From NCBI RefSeq assembly GCF_029873635.1, contig NC_080423.1, forward strand, positions 98,142,397 to 98,206,396: a stretch of 64,000 nt of DNA. The letters run 5' to 3'. The first letter of the stretch is position 1. Each line of letters starts with the position of its first letter. The notes under the pieces are model-generated. The model saw nothing but the letters and a program-made list of their open reading frames with translations, was not told the DNA's origin and ran no database searches. Made by a program: the position numbers and the translations under genes. Origin of the DNA: Malania oleifera (lineage: Eukaryota > Streptophyta > Magnoliopsida > Santalales > Ximeniaceae). Positions 24,089 to 35,895 of this stretch are shown one piece after another.

Positions 24089-24549
24089 TTTATTGATTTG
24101 GACAAAACTCGTAATATAAAATTTTAGTAAGGTTCTTCCAAATTCACACAATTACAAGTTCAGACTTTGAAATCCATGTTTCTAAACACTATCTTAACCT
24201 TAAGTTTGGGGAGAAGTCTTGGTTTGGATTTATGTAGACTAGGAAACAAAAAATAATACAAAGTTGTATTGAATTTTGTCTAAATCAACCAAAATTCAAA
24301 TTGAAAGCTCGAAGTCCATGCTCTTACATCACAATTGTACTTGAAAGCCTGGATTTCAGACGAAAAAATTTAAATTTGTCTGTATTTCAATAAAAGTTTA
24401 GTAAAACGTTGTACTTCATTTGGGAGTATGGATTTCAAGTTTTAAATTGGGTTTGTGTGGATTTGAACAAAAGGTAATATAAAATTATATCGAATTCGTT
24501 CCAAATCTACACAAACTTAAATCCAAAACTTGAAATTCATGCTCTCAAA
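24089..24549. mobile_element. Cluster of fold-back MITE copies
   Basis: The best copy is 24419-24549: TTTGGGAGTATGGATTTCAA and the mirrored TTGAAATTCATGCTCTCAAA, arms of about 55 bp with GTTTGTGTGGATTTGAAC against CAAATCTACACAAACTTA. Two diverged copies lie at 24089-24189 (right part) and 24222-24342. The SINE at 23831-24077 has landed in the first. Confidence 0.7.
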
Positions 24550-25734
24550 TACTATAGCTAAATTAATAGGATATAGTGACGTATTCAAAAAATTTACGTA
24601 TATTTAGATTTTACCCTAATATTCAAACTCAAAGCTTAGAAATATGAAATAGGTATTCAAATCTTAATAAGTCACCAGCTAAGCAGCATATTTGGAAATT
24701 CCCTTTTTTTTTTTTTTGGTGCTAAGTACTTCAGTTGTCAATTACTGTGGGAATAGAATGATATTTCTGAGATGAAGTGATTGGGAGTGTGAATTTGTGG
24801 AAGACTACAGAGTGGAGTTGGGGATATGTGTTGGGCTACAACGAATGCCTATAATGCAATTGGAACAAAAAGTCAAGCAAAATCAAGTTGATCCAGAAAT
24901 GAGAATTGAAACAGAGAACCCACAAAACAGAATTTAATCATTAATCCTGGGGTGTATGCCAAAGATTTGTAGTATCAATCAGACTGACAATAACTAGAAG
25001 AAATATTGGAAGCATAAATGATCATACATAAGAAATGTACAATTGAATTTGTTATCAAATTATTTCTCCTCTTTCTTTTTTCTTCAAGCAAGCAATCAAA
25101 TTTCTTGTTTAACATTTTCATCTTCCAAATAATATCCACAACACACTTGTTTTTAGGGAAAGTATCAAATCTTTCGGAGACAGAAAGAGAGGGAGAGATC
25201 GATAATATCTTTTCTTTTTATCTTGGTTAAATTCGAGCTTTTTGCCTAACTTGTCATTTTCGAAAAATTTACGTGTGATTTTTCATCCAATTTTAATGTG
25301 AGCTACTATTTATTTATTTATTTTATTAAGAGTCCTTATAAAGTATTGTGAATACCTCCAAATGATCTCAATTGGTTGTTTTAGGTTTTAAGAATGAAAA
25401 TTATAATACATATATTAAACTTCAAAAGAGTTCATGTATTTGTCGAAAATGGGAACTTAGTGAATGAAATTTTTTTTTTTTGAATTTTTTGCATGTTGTG
25501 AAAAATAAGGGCGGCCTCCCCCAACAATGCGTAGCGGAATGAATATTGTATAAAGGATCATACATACATACTTGCAACAAACAAAATGGTGATAAACAGA
25601 AAACATTCCAACCCATAGCAATATAAAGAGAGTAATAATAAAGGCAACGACGTCAGGAATTACGTGGTTTGACAAAGCCTACGTCAACGGGAGCAATCGA
25701 CAAGTGATTCATTATGAAAATCAAAGTTTCACAA
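24550..25734. other. Intergenic with an unclassified retroelement-like patch
   Basis: Mostly AT-rich. 25640-25700 carries AGGAATTACGTGGTTTGACA followed by AAGCCTACGTCAACGGGAG, a phrase common in decayed plant LTR elements. No gene. Confidence 0.35.
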
Positions 25735-26293
25735 TACAATGATTGCATTATTTTAATGTGATTATTGAAAGTGACTCACGAATTATAGTTGATTGGTTTC
25801 AGAAAGGTAGATGTACTTCGTGGTACATTTGGGATTTTTGAGAGAGGCTCGTGGTGGAGCTAGAAGGAGTGAACGTCATGATGATGCATCAATATAGGGA
25901 AGGCAGTAGTGCGACTAATTTTCTTACTAAAGAAGGAGATTTGAGAAACAATGTAATCTACGACGAACGACAGCTTCTACCACGTTATCTGAAAGGTATT
26001 CTTCGGATGGATAGGTGGGGTCTCGTTTCCGTTCGTCGTTAGTTCATTTCTAGAGTTTCGGTTGGTGAATTTTGATTTGTTTTTGGTTATGTTTATGTTT
26101 TTATTTTCTTTGTTAGTTATGTTTAGTTTTGTTGTCCTAATTTGGTTGGTTGCTGGTGTTGGTTTTTGGGAGGATTTTTCTGTACTCTCCCTTTTGTTTT
26201 ATCTTATAACCACAGTATTTTGCAGCCAAAAGTGAGGGTATATTAATAAATAAATGGAGGTATCACCCTCTTTTAGTAAAAAAAAAAAAAAAA
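25735..26293 (+). mobile_element. LINE 3' end (family L-a) with RNase H domain remnant
   Basis: The translation runs SDSRIIVDWFQKGRCTSWYI and then MMMHQYREGSSATNFLTKEG, the C-terminal part of the RNase H domain that closes ORF2 in many plant LINEs (HxYREGN-type motif). It is followed by a roughly 240-bp 3' UTR ending GGTATCACCCTCTTTTAG and an A-run at 26278-26293. This is the clearest of the three L-a ends. Confidence 0.85.
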
Positions 26294-27480
26294 TGATCTT
26301 CTCTCCTTCTCTCACCATCTTTTACTCTCTTATTAGTTAAAATATGCCCAGAATGACATATATAACAATCACTGAAAGGTTTCCCTCCAAATACCTAACC
26401 ACACCAACGTTCAAATTCAAAATTTAAATTCTTTCTCGCAGCCCAGTGACCACTCGTCGACGAGAAAAGGGCTCTCATCGAAGAGTCATAGAAGGCCGCT
26501 CATCGACGATTCTATCCAATCGTTGATGAGTCTTTGCTGCTGCCCTGCACCAAGACCACATCCATATGTTTTTTCATTTGTTTATAAACTCCTGAAGTAT
26601 AAGAGCCACACCGTAAACAACAATCTCCACCTTGGCCATTATACGCCCCTTAGGAGAACCCAAAAAACATATCTGACTACTCCACCTTGAATTATGAACG
26701 TTTGATTAGGACCGTCTCCCTTCTAGCACTTGGAGACATGCATCAAGTCCAAGTAAAGTCGCTTGAATTTGCTGATGGCAGCTTAAACTTCTACCATCAA
26801 CCCCAATACAGTTGTAGATATAACACTCAAAGACTTCACCCTAGGCTTCCAATAAGACCATCTCACAACAGTAAACACAAAAGCTGCTGCAAACCTTATA
26901 TTACCAAAGCCCCTACATAGTCTTCCACAAAACTAACAACTGACGGTCGACTCTGTTGCCTGCTGAAACACCCCATTGTACAATCATGGAGGACTTTTGA
27001 CATATCTCGAACATCACAGCCTGTCCTTGGGTACTAGGCAATAGAAATTCCATATAGATTCTCCACAGAGTTCCCTTGAGACAACAAACAAAAGTTTCCC
27101 TACAGTTCCGTCCATAAAGCCACCCTGAGATAACACCAATCTCCCTGTAGCTCTATCCACAAAGCCACCCTGAGATAACACTAATCTCCCTGTAGCACTG
27201 TCTACAAAACCACCTTGAGATAACACCAATCTCCCTACAGTTTTGTTCAAGCAAATCAGCAAACCAAGACCCATCTTGGCTGTACCCAACACATTCATGT
27301 CAAAACCTTCCAATAGAGTATCCAACTGATTTGCCTCAGTCAAAGCCTTTCCAGCCAATAACATGTCATTCACACACAACAGATGCATCACTCCACGACA
27401 TCCTATCACCCTCTTCCACATTGGAAGCCTCACCAACTCACACACCTGAGTAGTCGTCTGACAGTACACATGAGCCCACT
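26294..27480 (-). mobile_element. Ty1/Copia fossil: 3' LTR and end of pol
   Basis: Minus-strand order: an RT segment with the active-site block (CVNDMLLAGK, then LLEGFDMNVLGTAK) at about 27250-27470, an RNase H segment with WKPRVKSLSVISTT at about 26750-26830, then the polypurine tract AAGGTGGAGAT at about 26622-26632, then an LTR starting TGTTGTTTACGG at 26621. The LTR probably ends near 26294, against the LINE A-tail. TNT1/Retrofit-like by motif. The element is broken, with several breaks, lacks its 5' half, and is old. Confidence 0.8.
27097..27231. repeat. 45-bp tandem repeat, three units, inside the Copia fossil
   Basis: Units start at 27097, 27142 and 27187, and the first bases of a fourth begin at 27232. 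On the minus strand each unit encodes a 15-residue block of the GRLVLSQGGFVD type. Spacing is exactly 45 bp with a few base differences between units. Confidence 0.9.
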
Positions 27481-28309
27481 GTGATCCTGCTGGTCTTCCG
27501 AGCTAAAAACTTCCTGCAATATGAACAATGTCATCTCTTCCCCGAGTCTGTTGCTCCACCTGTATCACATGCCCATTCAAACCATGATACTGTTGACCTG
27601 AGATAGAACTGTTGACTTTTTAAGTTCGATCCCTGTTTTGATGTTGACAAAACATATATATTTCATGTGTGCATTTAGTGTGTGAACAGGTCTATATCTT
27701 AATATGCACATGAGGTAAAAGTAAAATAGAAGCCAAAAGGACCTCAAGATCATACATCCTAGTGTATTCCATGAAGTTTGAAGAGTAAAATGGAAGAAGA
27801 AGACATCTATTTTCAATTGTATTGCATTTTGTTTTATATTTTGATCTGTAATAATGCATTGCATGCATGGTATGGATGATAAGTTCAGATGACCGTAGAT
27901 AGACCCTAGGGTGGACACACTTCATAGAAAACCTTTTCCTTAACAATTAACTTCATACAAAAAGGTTTTAATTGGTTAGGGTCAAAATCGGGGCAAAAGC
28001 AAAGCCTTCAGTTAACCGACGTCAGGTTTTTAGGCTTAATTAGAAAGCCTCGGTCGATCAAACCCTTCTAGTTATAATCAGCTTAGTCGACCAAACTCAT
28101 CGTAGGCCAAAAGTCAAATGTTTGACTAAGCCTCGGTCGACCGACCATATTTTGAACTAAGCTTCCACGGTTGACCAACCATTGAATTTGACTTTTTCTA
28201 CTTGCCTCGGCTGACCGAACTTTCAGTTCAAAAACTCTTCGGTCAACCAAACTTACCCACTCGACATACCTAAACATCCAAGAACTATAGTTCACCATAA
28301 TTCTTACTA
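27481..28309. mobile_element. Unclassified LTR-like sequence with CGGTCGACCG motifs
   Basis: 27611 onward reads TGTTGACTTTTTAAGTTCGA and then CCTGTTTTGATGTTGACAAA, a start seen in plant Copia LTRs. 27980-28260 has several near-palindromes of the type CTCGGTCGACCGA. There is no coding region. Borders and family are uncertain. Confidence 0.4.
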
Positions 28310-28478
28310 CTACATATATTCAGAAACGAAACTGAAATCGGACCCTTACCTTGGTTTTGGGTCAAAACCCGAAAATCCTCGAAACGACTTTCCGATCCGC
28401 TAAAAACGTAGAGATTCTCCTCCTGATCCACGTGGTAACATCTGATCATTGATTATAGCAACTGACGGCCTGAAATTC

Positions 28479-28515
<37 letters not shown>

Positions 28516-28778
28516 TTTTGGTTTCTTAACCATTAAGCAAGTGAAAAAGATATTTATAGGCCTTTGACTCGGCCAGCCTCGTCGACGAGACGACGTCCTT
28601 GTCAACGAGTCGCATAAGGAAGTTCGTTGACACCAAGATGGCCTTGTCAATGAGCCCGAGATTTCAGAATTTCCCAAAATCTCTCGGCATCTCCTTGTGA
28701 CAAGCTACTGAATATCATTGCCGAACTAAACAAGAGGCTTCGTTGACAAGCAAAGAAGCCTCGGGTCGGGTTCTTACA
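28310..28778 (-). mobile_element. Ty3/gypsy LTR fragment (LTR D)
   Basis: Read on the minus strand it starts TGTAAGAACCCGACCCGAGG (from 28778) and contains CTCGTCGACGAGG, a CT microsatellite (28480-28513 on +), and the block GTTTTTAGCGGATCGGAAAG with TTTTCGGGTTTTGACCC. It parallels the first part of LTR C (37393-39436). Only about 470 bp of LTR remain. Fossil. Confidence 0.7.
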
Positions 28779-29706
28779 TTAAGCTTGGGTTAAATTGAAA
28801 TTGGGTTGAAATTGGAAATTTTGGATTGGTCTTGGGTTGGTTTTTATTAATTAAAGTTCAATTGGACCTCAATTACAAAATTAAGAGTCTAATTAGGCCT
28901 CAGTTCATAGGCTCAATGCGAAATGGGTTCAATGTCCATTTTCTCTCATTTTGTATTTTTGCAATGTTTTGGGATTTCGAATGCAAAAAATAAAATGAAA
29001 AAGGGTGGAAAAGGGATATATCATGTTTTTGATAAATTGATGCCTACACAAAATATGACGTCAACAATTATTATGAGATTCTTTTTAGTTTTGAATTGTT
29101 CATTTTATTTACTCAGGTTTACAAATAGTAGTCAACTTCCTAAAGTTATCAATGATTTGTATAAACTGAAGAAGATAGATACGACTTATATGAGGTATGT
29201 TTAACTAAAAAAAAAAATTTAATCAGGTTCCCTTATCACGTTCATGTAGGTCTGAGTGATGTCGTGAGGTTGTTGAATTTCTCCAATTATGTCAACGTAC
29301 TGGCTTATGGACTTTTAATCTCAATTCAAGTTTTTAGGTTTTTTAGTTTTCAACAGACTCTTGGGAGTATCTAATGAATATTGAGCACTTATAGGGTCTT
29401 TTAAGAACTATTGGAGTGATCTAAGTTTTAATACTATTTTTGTGTGCTTAATTTCTTTCCTTTTTTTTTAAAAAAAAAGTGTTTTATTTTTCCAACACTC
29501 TCTAATATATAATTTCTTCAACTTTTATTCCTTTTTCAGTTTCCATATTTTGATTTTTGACCTTTTGTATTTTATTTTATTTTTGGATTTTAATTTTCAA
29601 ATATTTTGCATTTTTAGTTTTGATTTGTTTTTTTTGTTTTCATTTTCTTTGCTTTTCATTTTTTGATTCTCTTCTATTTTCAAAGCCTATTATTTACTTA
29701 TTTTTA

Positions 29707-29767
<61 letters not shown>

Positions 29768-30730
29768 TATTTTTTAACTTTACCTGGAGATTTTTTAGGT
29801 TTTTATTTTTAAAGAATTATTTTTCCTATTTTTTCAATTTCAATTGTCTTGTATTTTTTATTTTTTATCTTCTTTTATCTTTTTCTTATTTTTGGATTTT
29901 ATTTTTCATTTTCTAAAATTATATTTCTATTTTTTAATGGAATTTTTATTTTCTATTTATATTATTTTTAAATTTTGGATTTTAATTTTTTATAATTTTT
30001 TGATTTTTTTTTTTCATTCTTTCTAGATTGTTTTTTTGGGGTATTTTTTAAGTTTATTTTATTTTTTAAAATTTTAATTTTATAGTATAATAATAACAAA
30101 AATAACAACAAAAACCTAATAACAATTAGATAAAAGTTAAAAATTGAATTGAAAAAAGGTGAGAGGAGGGCTTTATCTTGCTCTACCTAGAGGTTGAGAG
30201 TTCTCTAGGTTGGTGATGTTTTTCCCTTCCCTATTTTTGGAACATAATTTTGAATGATATTAATTTGTAATTTTCTAAAATGAAAGAGAAATTTTTTAGG
30301 GTTAAAAAAAGTCAAACTCAAGAATTTTAATTTTTTAAAATAAAAAAGAAAAATCTTTAGAACTAAAATGTTGCATATCATCCTTGATCTTTCTGCTCAT
30401 CTATATTCTAGGCCATTAAAAAGGGCTAGAAATTAGTACAAGAAAGTGAAATTTTGCTAAAAAGAAAACAAAATGCAAGAAAAGTGATAGATATGAGAAA
30501 GAGAGAAAAAATGAAGAAGCTTTATGTCTAGTTTCAAGAGCGGCTCCTAGTCAATCCATGACGGTATGTGTCATATTCACTTTGCCTCACTCTAGACAAT
30601 GAAACAAAAAGAGAAAATACCAAAAAAAAGTGAGAAAATACCCAAAAAAAAATAAAGAAAGAGGGAAACAATATATATATATATATATACACAAACACAC
30701 ACACATACATGGAGAGAGAGAATGAAATGA
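28779..30730. other. Intergenic; T-rich low-complexity stretch with (ATT)n
   Basis: 29540-30080 is extremely T-rich and includes (ATT)n at 29707-29766. The apparent Phe/Leu/Tyr-rich ORFs here are low-complexity artefacts. (AT)n and (AC)n lie at 30670-30710. No gene. Confidence 0.6.
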
Positions 30731-30819
30731 GAGGAGTTTCTCGAAAGAATTATGGTTCCATACCAATTAATAATCGAGTTTCTCGAAAGATCAATCCCGA
30801 TTAAAAACCCTTATATCTT

Positions 30820-31223
30820 TTTTTTTTTTTTTTTTTTTTTATTACATAGGAATTCCAGCCATGAACAAGCCCTTTAGACCCCTTGGTACGGCACCAAACC
30901 TACGGATCAGCGTCCTTCGCCCCCAGGTCTCGTTGATCAAGGTAAAGTCTGGATGCGGACACGACTTCTATGCATCAGTTGGACGTTCGGCCAACCCGAC
31001 CTTCGGAACACATCTCCATTACCATTTACGGTCTCCGCAGGCTCATAGAGCAAACTCTCACCATTCACGGTCCCCACTGGCTCACAGAATAAACTCTCTT
31101 CATCCACAGGTACTGTTGATTCTGTGAGTATATTTTCTTGGAATTGAACCTCCGATACTCCGTCTTACTTGCTAATGCCTTTCCACCGTGCCATGCTGTG
31201 GGGGTGAACCCCCCCCCCCCCCC
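30820..31223 (-). mobile_element. tRNA-derived SINE with internal 39-bp repeats (family A), copy 1
   Basis: Minus-strand head: box A TGGCACGGTGGAAAGGC and box B GGTTCAATTCC, about 30 nt apart as in tRNA genes. Then come 39-bp repeats (GGATGGTGAGAGTT... type) and an A-tail (T-run at 30820-30840 on +). The left flank CTTATATCTT (30810-30819) is matched on the right by CTATTTCTT next to a C-run. Same insertion as the copy at 41184-41574, carried by the duplication. Confidence 0.85.
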
Positions 31224-31885
31224 TATTTCTTCCTAAATCACTCAATGAGAAAGGACTGAGATTAAAATAGAGGAATACAAGTCCAGAGAGACACCATAGG
31301 GGAGAGAAAAGTGAGAAAATGAGAGTTACATATTGCATACAAATGATCCCAAACAAAATAAAAAAGGCAACCTTGAGGGCTTAGAGTTGTATTAGACAAA
31401 TTGGATGTCAATAGTTACCTCAATAGGCTTCTACTATTACTTCTAATTTAATGAGGGCAATAAATAAAGAGTCAATGATTATAAAAATAAGAATTCTAAT
31501 TCAATTTTGAATCCTAATGTAGATGTACTATAGTTAAAATCTCAAATTGAATTATCTAAGTGTCAATTTTTATTTTTTTCAAAATTAGAAGAAAAAACCA
31601 TAATTAACAATTGATTGTTATTTTTTATGGAATTAAAATTATGGATGCTGGTAATTTTTTTCACGCGTAATCATAGTTCAAACAATGTATAAGCTTGAGA
31701 TAATAATTTAAAAACTACTTTTTAGTAAATATTGATTAAATTCATATTTCATTGAAAATTTTAGAAAATTAAAAAATAAAAAAAATTATTGTGACAATTT
31801 ATTTCATAACTTTTTTTTTCTTCTTTTAGTCAAATGCAAAATCTCCTCTCTCAAAATTTACATAATCAAAATAACCAAACATCAT

Positions 31886-34633
31886 TGTAATAACCCCAAA
31901 AAGGGATATAGAAGATTAGTGGAGTGATTCCAAAAATAATAATAATAATAATTAATTAATTAATTAATCAAATTTAAAAAAAAGAAAAAAAAAGAAAAAA
32001 AAAAGAAAAAATACTTAAAATTTATTTTTATTTTTATTAATAAAATATATTATTAATATTAATTAAATATATTATTATTATTATTATTCTCCTGAAGCTA
32101 GAAGCTTGAGGAGATTCATTTTTTTTTTTTTCTTTCTTTTGGTTTTCTTTCTTCTTTTTCTTCTTTTCTTCTTCTTCTTTTTTCCTGTTGCGTGTAGACA
32201 CACACACACACACACACACACACTCTCTCTCTCTCTCTCTCCTTAGTTACGTGGCAGATTTCTGCCCGATCGAAAATCGGAAGATACCGCTAGATTCCAT
32301 TCTCCGCTGTCGTCATTTCTACTAGAGCGGATTGATGGTAGGAGCGGCGTAGGCGTATCTCCTAGTGTAAGCCAAATTTCTTTTTTTCTTTAATTTCTTA
32401 CAAATTATAAGTCCAATCGACGAACGGACACCACCACGAGAATCTAGGAATGATTCTCTACAAGTCTAGTGAGACAGAATTCTCATGGGGTCGTCGTGGG
32501 CAAAACCCCAAATTTTGGGTACAGGGGTTACTAAGGGGCTTACTTTTAATTAATTAGTATTAATTTAGAAATGCTAAAATATTGAGCATCTGGGGTTGAA
32601 GTAGGATTTCTGAAATTTAGGATCCGGGTGAGCGCCGCGGGTGTAATTTTGAGATCCGCAGACAAAATTCAGAAAATTAAGTGGAGGTGTTAAATAATAG
32701 TTTAAATGATAATTTGGGGTATATGGAGCTTAGGGAAGGTTATTTGAGTATTGTTTTGGGGAAAATGAGTTAATTAATCTAAAAAAAATGTGAATTTCAG
32801 GATTTGAGTTTCGGGTGCTAAGGGCATAGAATTTGGGTCCTAATGAGACTCTCAGTAAGTCAGGTAAAAGGAATAAATTTTAACAATATTTTTAGAATTA
32901 CTGTTTAAATTAATATGTGAAAATGTGCTTATGATATTTTATCTGAAAATTATTACGATATAAATATTAGATAAATTGTGTGACATTTGAGTGATTTTAA
33001 ATTGTGTATTTTGGAATGTGAAAATAATATGTTATGAATATTAGATGAAAACTGTGTGGCACATGACATGTATTGAAAAATGTGAAATATAACGATGAGT
33101 ATTTTTTGAAAAAATATTGAAATGATAATGATTGATGTGATTAGTGAAAAATAATGAAATGTGGTATTTATTTGTGAGTGAAAATTATTTGTATGAGAAA
33201 TGAGTTTATACAAATTACTGGTATGAGTATTTTGGGAAAATGTGAAAGTACGTGGAATATGATATATATTATTACGAGATGATGAAATGTGCACAGAAAA
33301 TGATGAGAATATTTATGTTGAATTGAATTGTGATATACTGAAATATGATTGATAAAATGCCAATACCGCATAATGATTGCAGGTATGTGGTAGTAAACCC
33401 TGATGGATGGTTATGATATTGAGTACGGTACCGTTGCTAGTGGTGTTAGTGCAACCACACGGACTCTTAGAGCGTGTGGCGTGATAGTCAACTGTGCCAT
33501 TTTGTAGGGTTGTTGGACCCCCTGAGTCCGGATCAGGGTTATAGGCCGACCAGTCGTACTACAGACGCGTTTTGTGATATGATATTTTGATCTAATCGAG
33601 TCGGCCAACCGCCGTTAGATCCAGCCTTTGGGTCGCACAACCTTGACCATGGGGGCAAGCATGACGTGACTAGAAAGATCCTTAGGGTGGCCATGAGTTA
33701 CAGACGCGATGTTGGTATTTGATACCGAGTATACTCATGAGCTGGAAAGTAAAATGGAAACGGAAAGTGAAAGAATGATAAAATTGACTAAAATGAGAAA
33801 TGAAAGAAAGAATGGAAATTGAGAAATAAAGAATGTTAAATATGAGAAATGAACTATGTGAGTTAATGACATAAATAATCGAGGCGAAGTGAAACTCTCC
33901 GCCTGAGGGCTTACTAAGTAAGGTGAGTGCCCTAATAGGTACAAGATGTGGTCATACCCGACTGCATAACGTGTTAGGGCAGAGGGAAGCTACCTGTATG
34001 GGCGGGTAATCTTCCCTATTCTCAGGAACTTCGCGGTAAATATGTGTTAGAAATTATTGAATTTAAGAAATGGTTTTAAAACTTATAAAACCTTGTTTTG
34101 TATATCTATATGATTATGAGAATGTGTATATCAGTGTATTTTCTGAGATGAAAGGATGGTTTGAAAAGTAAAGTGTATTATAACTGAACTCATATGGTCA
34201 CACATTGTAAATAATTTATTCCTTCTTATTGAGATGTGTCTCACCCAAATTATCTAAATTTTTCACTCAATAGGGATAGATTGGGTGATAGAGCTCCGTG
34301 ATCATAGGGAGCTGGGACCCTGACACACACAGGGTGAGTTTTTGATGGACTAGGGAGGTGTGATTCCCTAGGGTTGTATTGTTTTTGGGTATGAAATAGT
34401 ATTATGTAAATAGGTATATTAGTACTATGGATATTGTATTTTGGATAATATGAATATACTGTCTTCCGCTGTTAGGTTTTATAAATAAAATAACTTTTTT
34501 GACCTGGTACCTAGTGCGGGTCGGGTCGTATGAATGGTAGTAGGATTGTTGACATAGCCGATTTATGGATGTTGTCGATGAGTGATTATTTATTATTAAG
34601 AAAAAAAATTGGTACAAAAATCGGGGCATTACA
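31886..34633 (+). mobile_element. Solo LTR-like insertion (LTR A, Ty3/gypsy type), 2748 bp
   Basis: Begins TGTAATAACCCC and ends GGGGCATTACA, flanked by ATCAT on both sides (31881-31885 and 34634-34638), a perfect 5-bp target duplication. Copy 2 of the duplication keeps the uninterrupted site near 42154-42161. I see no gag or pol inside. Layout matches LTRs B, C and D: a CA/CT microsatellite at 32198-32243, a GATCGGAAG-like block after it, and a conserved part near 33380-33700. A single LTR left by recombination between two LTRs is the simplest reading. Confidence 0.8.
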
Positions 34634-34928
34634 ATCATTCTATGGATGGAAGCGTAAAATACCACTAGCCCACGATAAAAAAAACAATAAAAATACCATT
34701 TTAGAGATTAGCAGTATCTAAATATAGGTTGAAATTATTATCACAAATTTTATAACACATTGATCTTAGAATATATAATTTACACACATACCCGAACAAT
34801 ATTAATCAAGAAAAAATTGGTTTGAATTAGTATTTTTTTTTTTCAACATATTCCAAAACCTCCCTCAAAATCATAGAAATAAAAAAAATTAAAATATAGA
34901 AAAATAAGTATTTTGACACACTAGTATT

Positions 34929-35118
34929 TTATTTTTTTATAATCTGGGGACTCTAGCCACCATCGCGCCACTTTGAACATTATGATATGATACCAAATCT
35001 CGGGGGATGAAAGCCATCCGCCCATTGACGCACCCTTGGTATTCACCAAGATAAACTCTCAAGGGTGAATTGAACTCGTGACCTTGGGATTACCAAAGTG
35101 ACAAGTCGCCCTTACCAC
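34929..35118 (-). mobile_element. tRNA-derived SINE (family C), with 16-bp target duplication
   Basis: The minus strand reads AGTGGTAAGGGCGACTTGTC (box A-like) and then CACGAGTTCAATTCACC (box B). It is flanked by TTGACACACTAGTATT at 34913-34928 and 35119-35134. A shortened version is at 42564-42702 in duplication copy 2. Confidence 0.75.
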
Positions 35119-35271
35119 TTGACACACTAGTATTAGCTGACTCGAAGCATACACACTTTTTTTTTCGTTGCTTAATTGCATCTCTTTTTAAAACATCTCA
35201 AAGCTCACTATTGTATAAACGCAATGTCATTTTAGACAAATAACAATATGTTGGTTTATTTAATAACTTAT

Positions 35272-35513
35272 GTGTGACCTAAATTATACTTGTTCACGTA
35301 CTTAAAAGCTCACATAAGACCCTCTTGTGTTTGTCAGCATCAAAACGAAGATTAGACTCAAAAAGCCAACAGTTTAGTATTAGTTCTGGAATGGAAAAGT
35401 GGTGGAAACCTCTAAAAGGTGATCTTGTGACCCGATTGAAACCCTCAAAACAAAAAAATTTGAGCCTTATGATCCTTTCTTCTTTAACCTACAACCATAG
35501 CCTACATTACATG
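35272..35513. other. Short unclassified stretch between duplication copy 1 and LTR B
   Basis: No match found downstream of copy 2. The ORF 35325-35516 has no family resemblance. Confidence 0.4.
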
Positions 35514-35849
35514 TAACAACCCGAATTTTAAAATGAAATTTAAATAATAAGGAAAGGGAAATGGAAATCGAAAACAGAAGGAGGTCGACGACATTGCATT
35601 TCAGAAAGGAAAAACAAAAAGGGGGAGTTTTAGGGCTTCGTCGACAAATCCTATGTATTCGTCGACGAACACAGGGGCTCGTCGATGAGAAAATACCGAG
35701 AGGGGGGTCCGAGGCAGCCTGAATTTCGTCGACGAATACAAGAACTCATGGACGAAATTTGTGAAGGACTCGTCGATGAAGGTCGGGCTCGTCGACGAAA
35801 TCCTGTTTTATAAGAGTGAAAAATTCAGGACAAATATCATATTTTTAAG

Positions 35850-35895
<46 letters not shown>

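Larger units (their letters stand above)
30731..35271. repeat. Segmental duplication, copy 1 (split by a solo LTR)
   Basis: 30731-31885 plus 34634-35271 match 41095-42853 in the same order and orientation. They share the SINE, the block ending in TTAGTCAAATGCAAAATCTC, the GCAGTATCTAAATATAGG block and a second SINE. In about 290 bp compared by eye outside the SINEs I count about 7 differences. Copy 1 has about 90 bp near 31570-31660 that copy 2 lacks. Copy 2 has about 140 bp near 42297-42435 that copy 1 lacks. Confidence 0.9.

Noticed and set aside
29557-30026. Phe/Tyr/Leu-rich ORFs of 119 and 60 aa
   Set aside because: Translation of a T-rich tract with (ATT)n; no real protein features.
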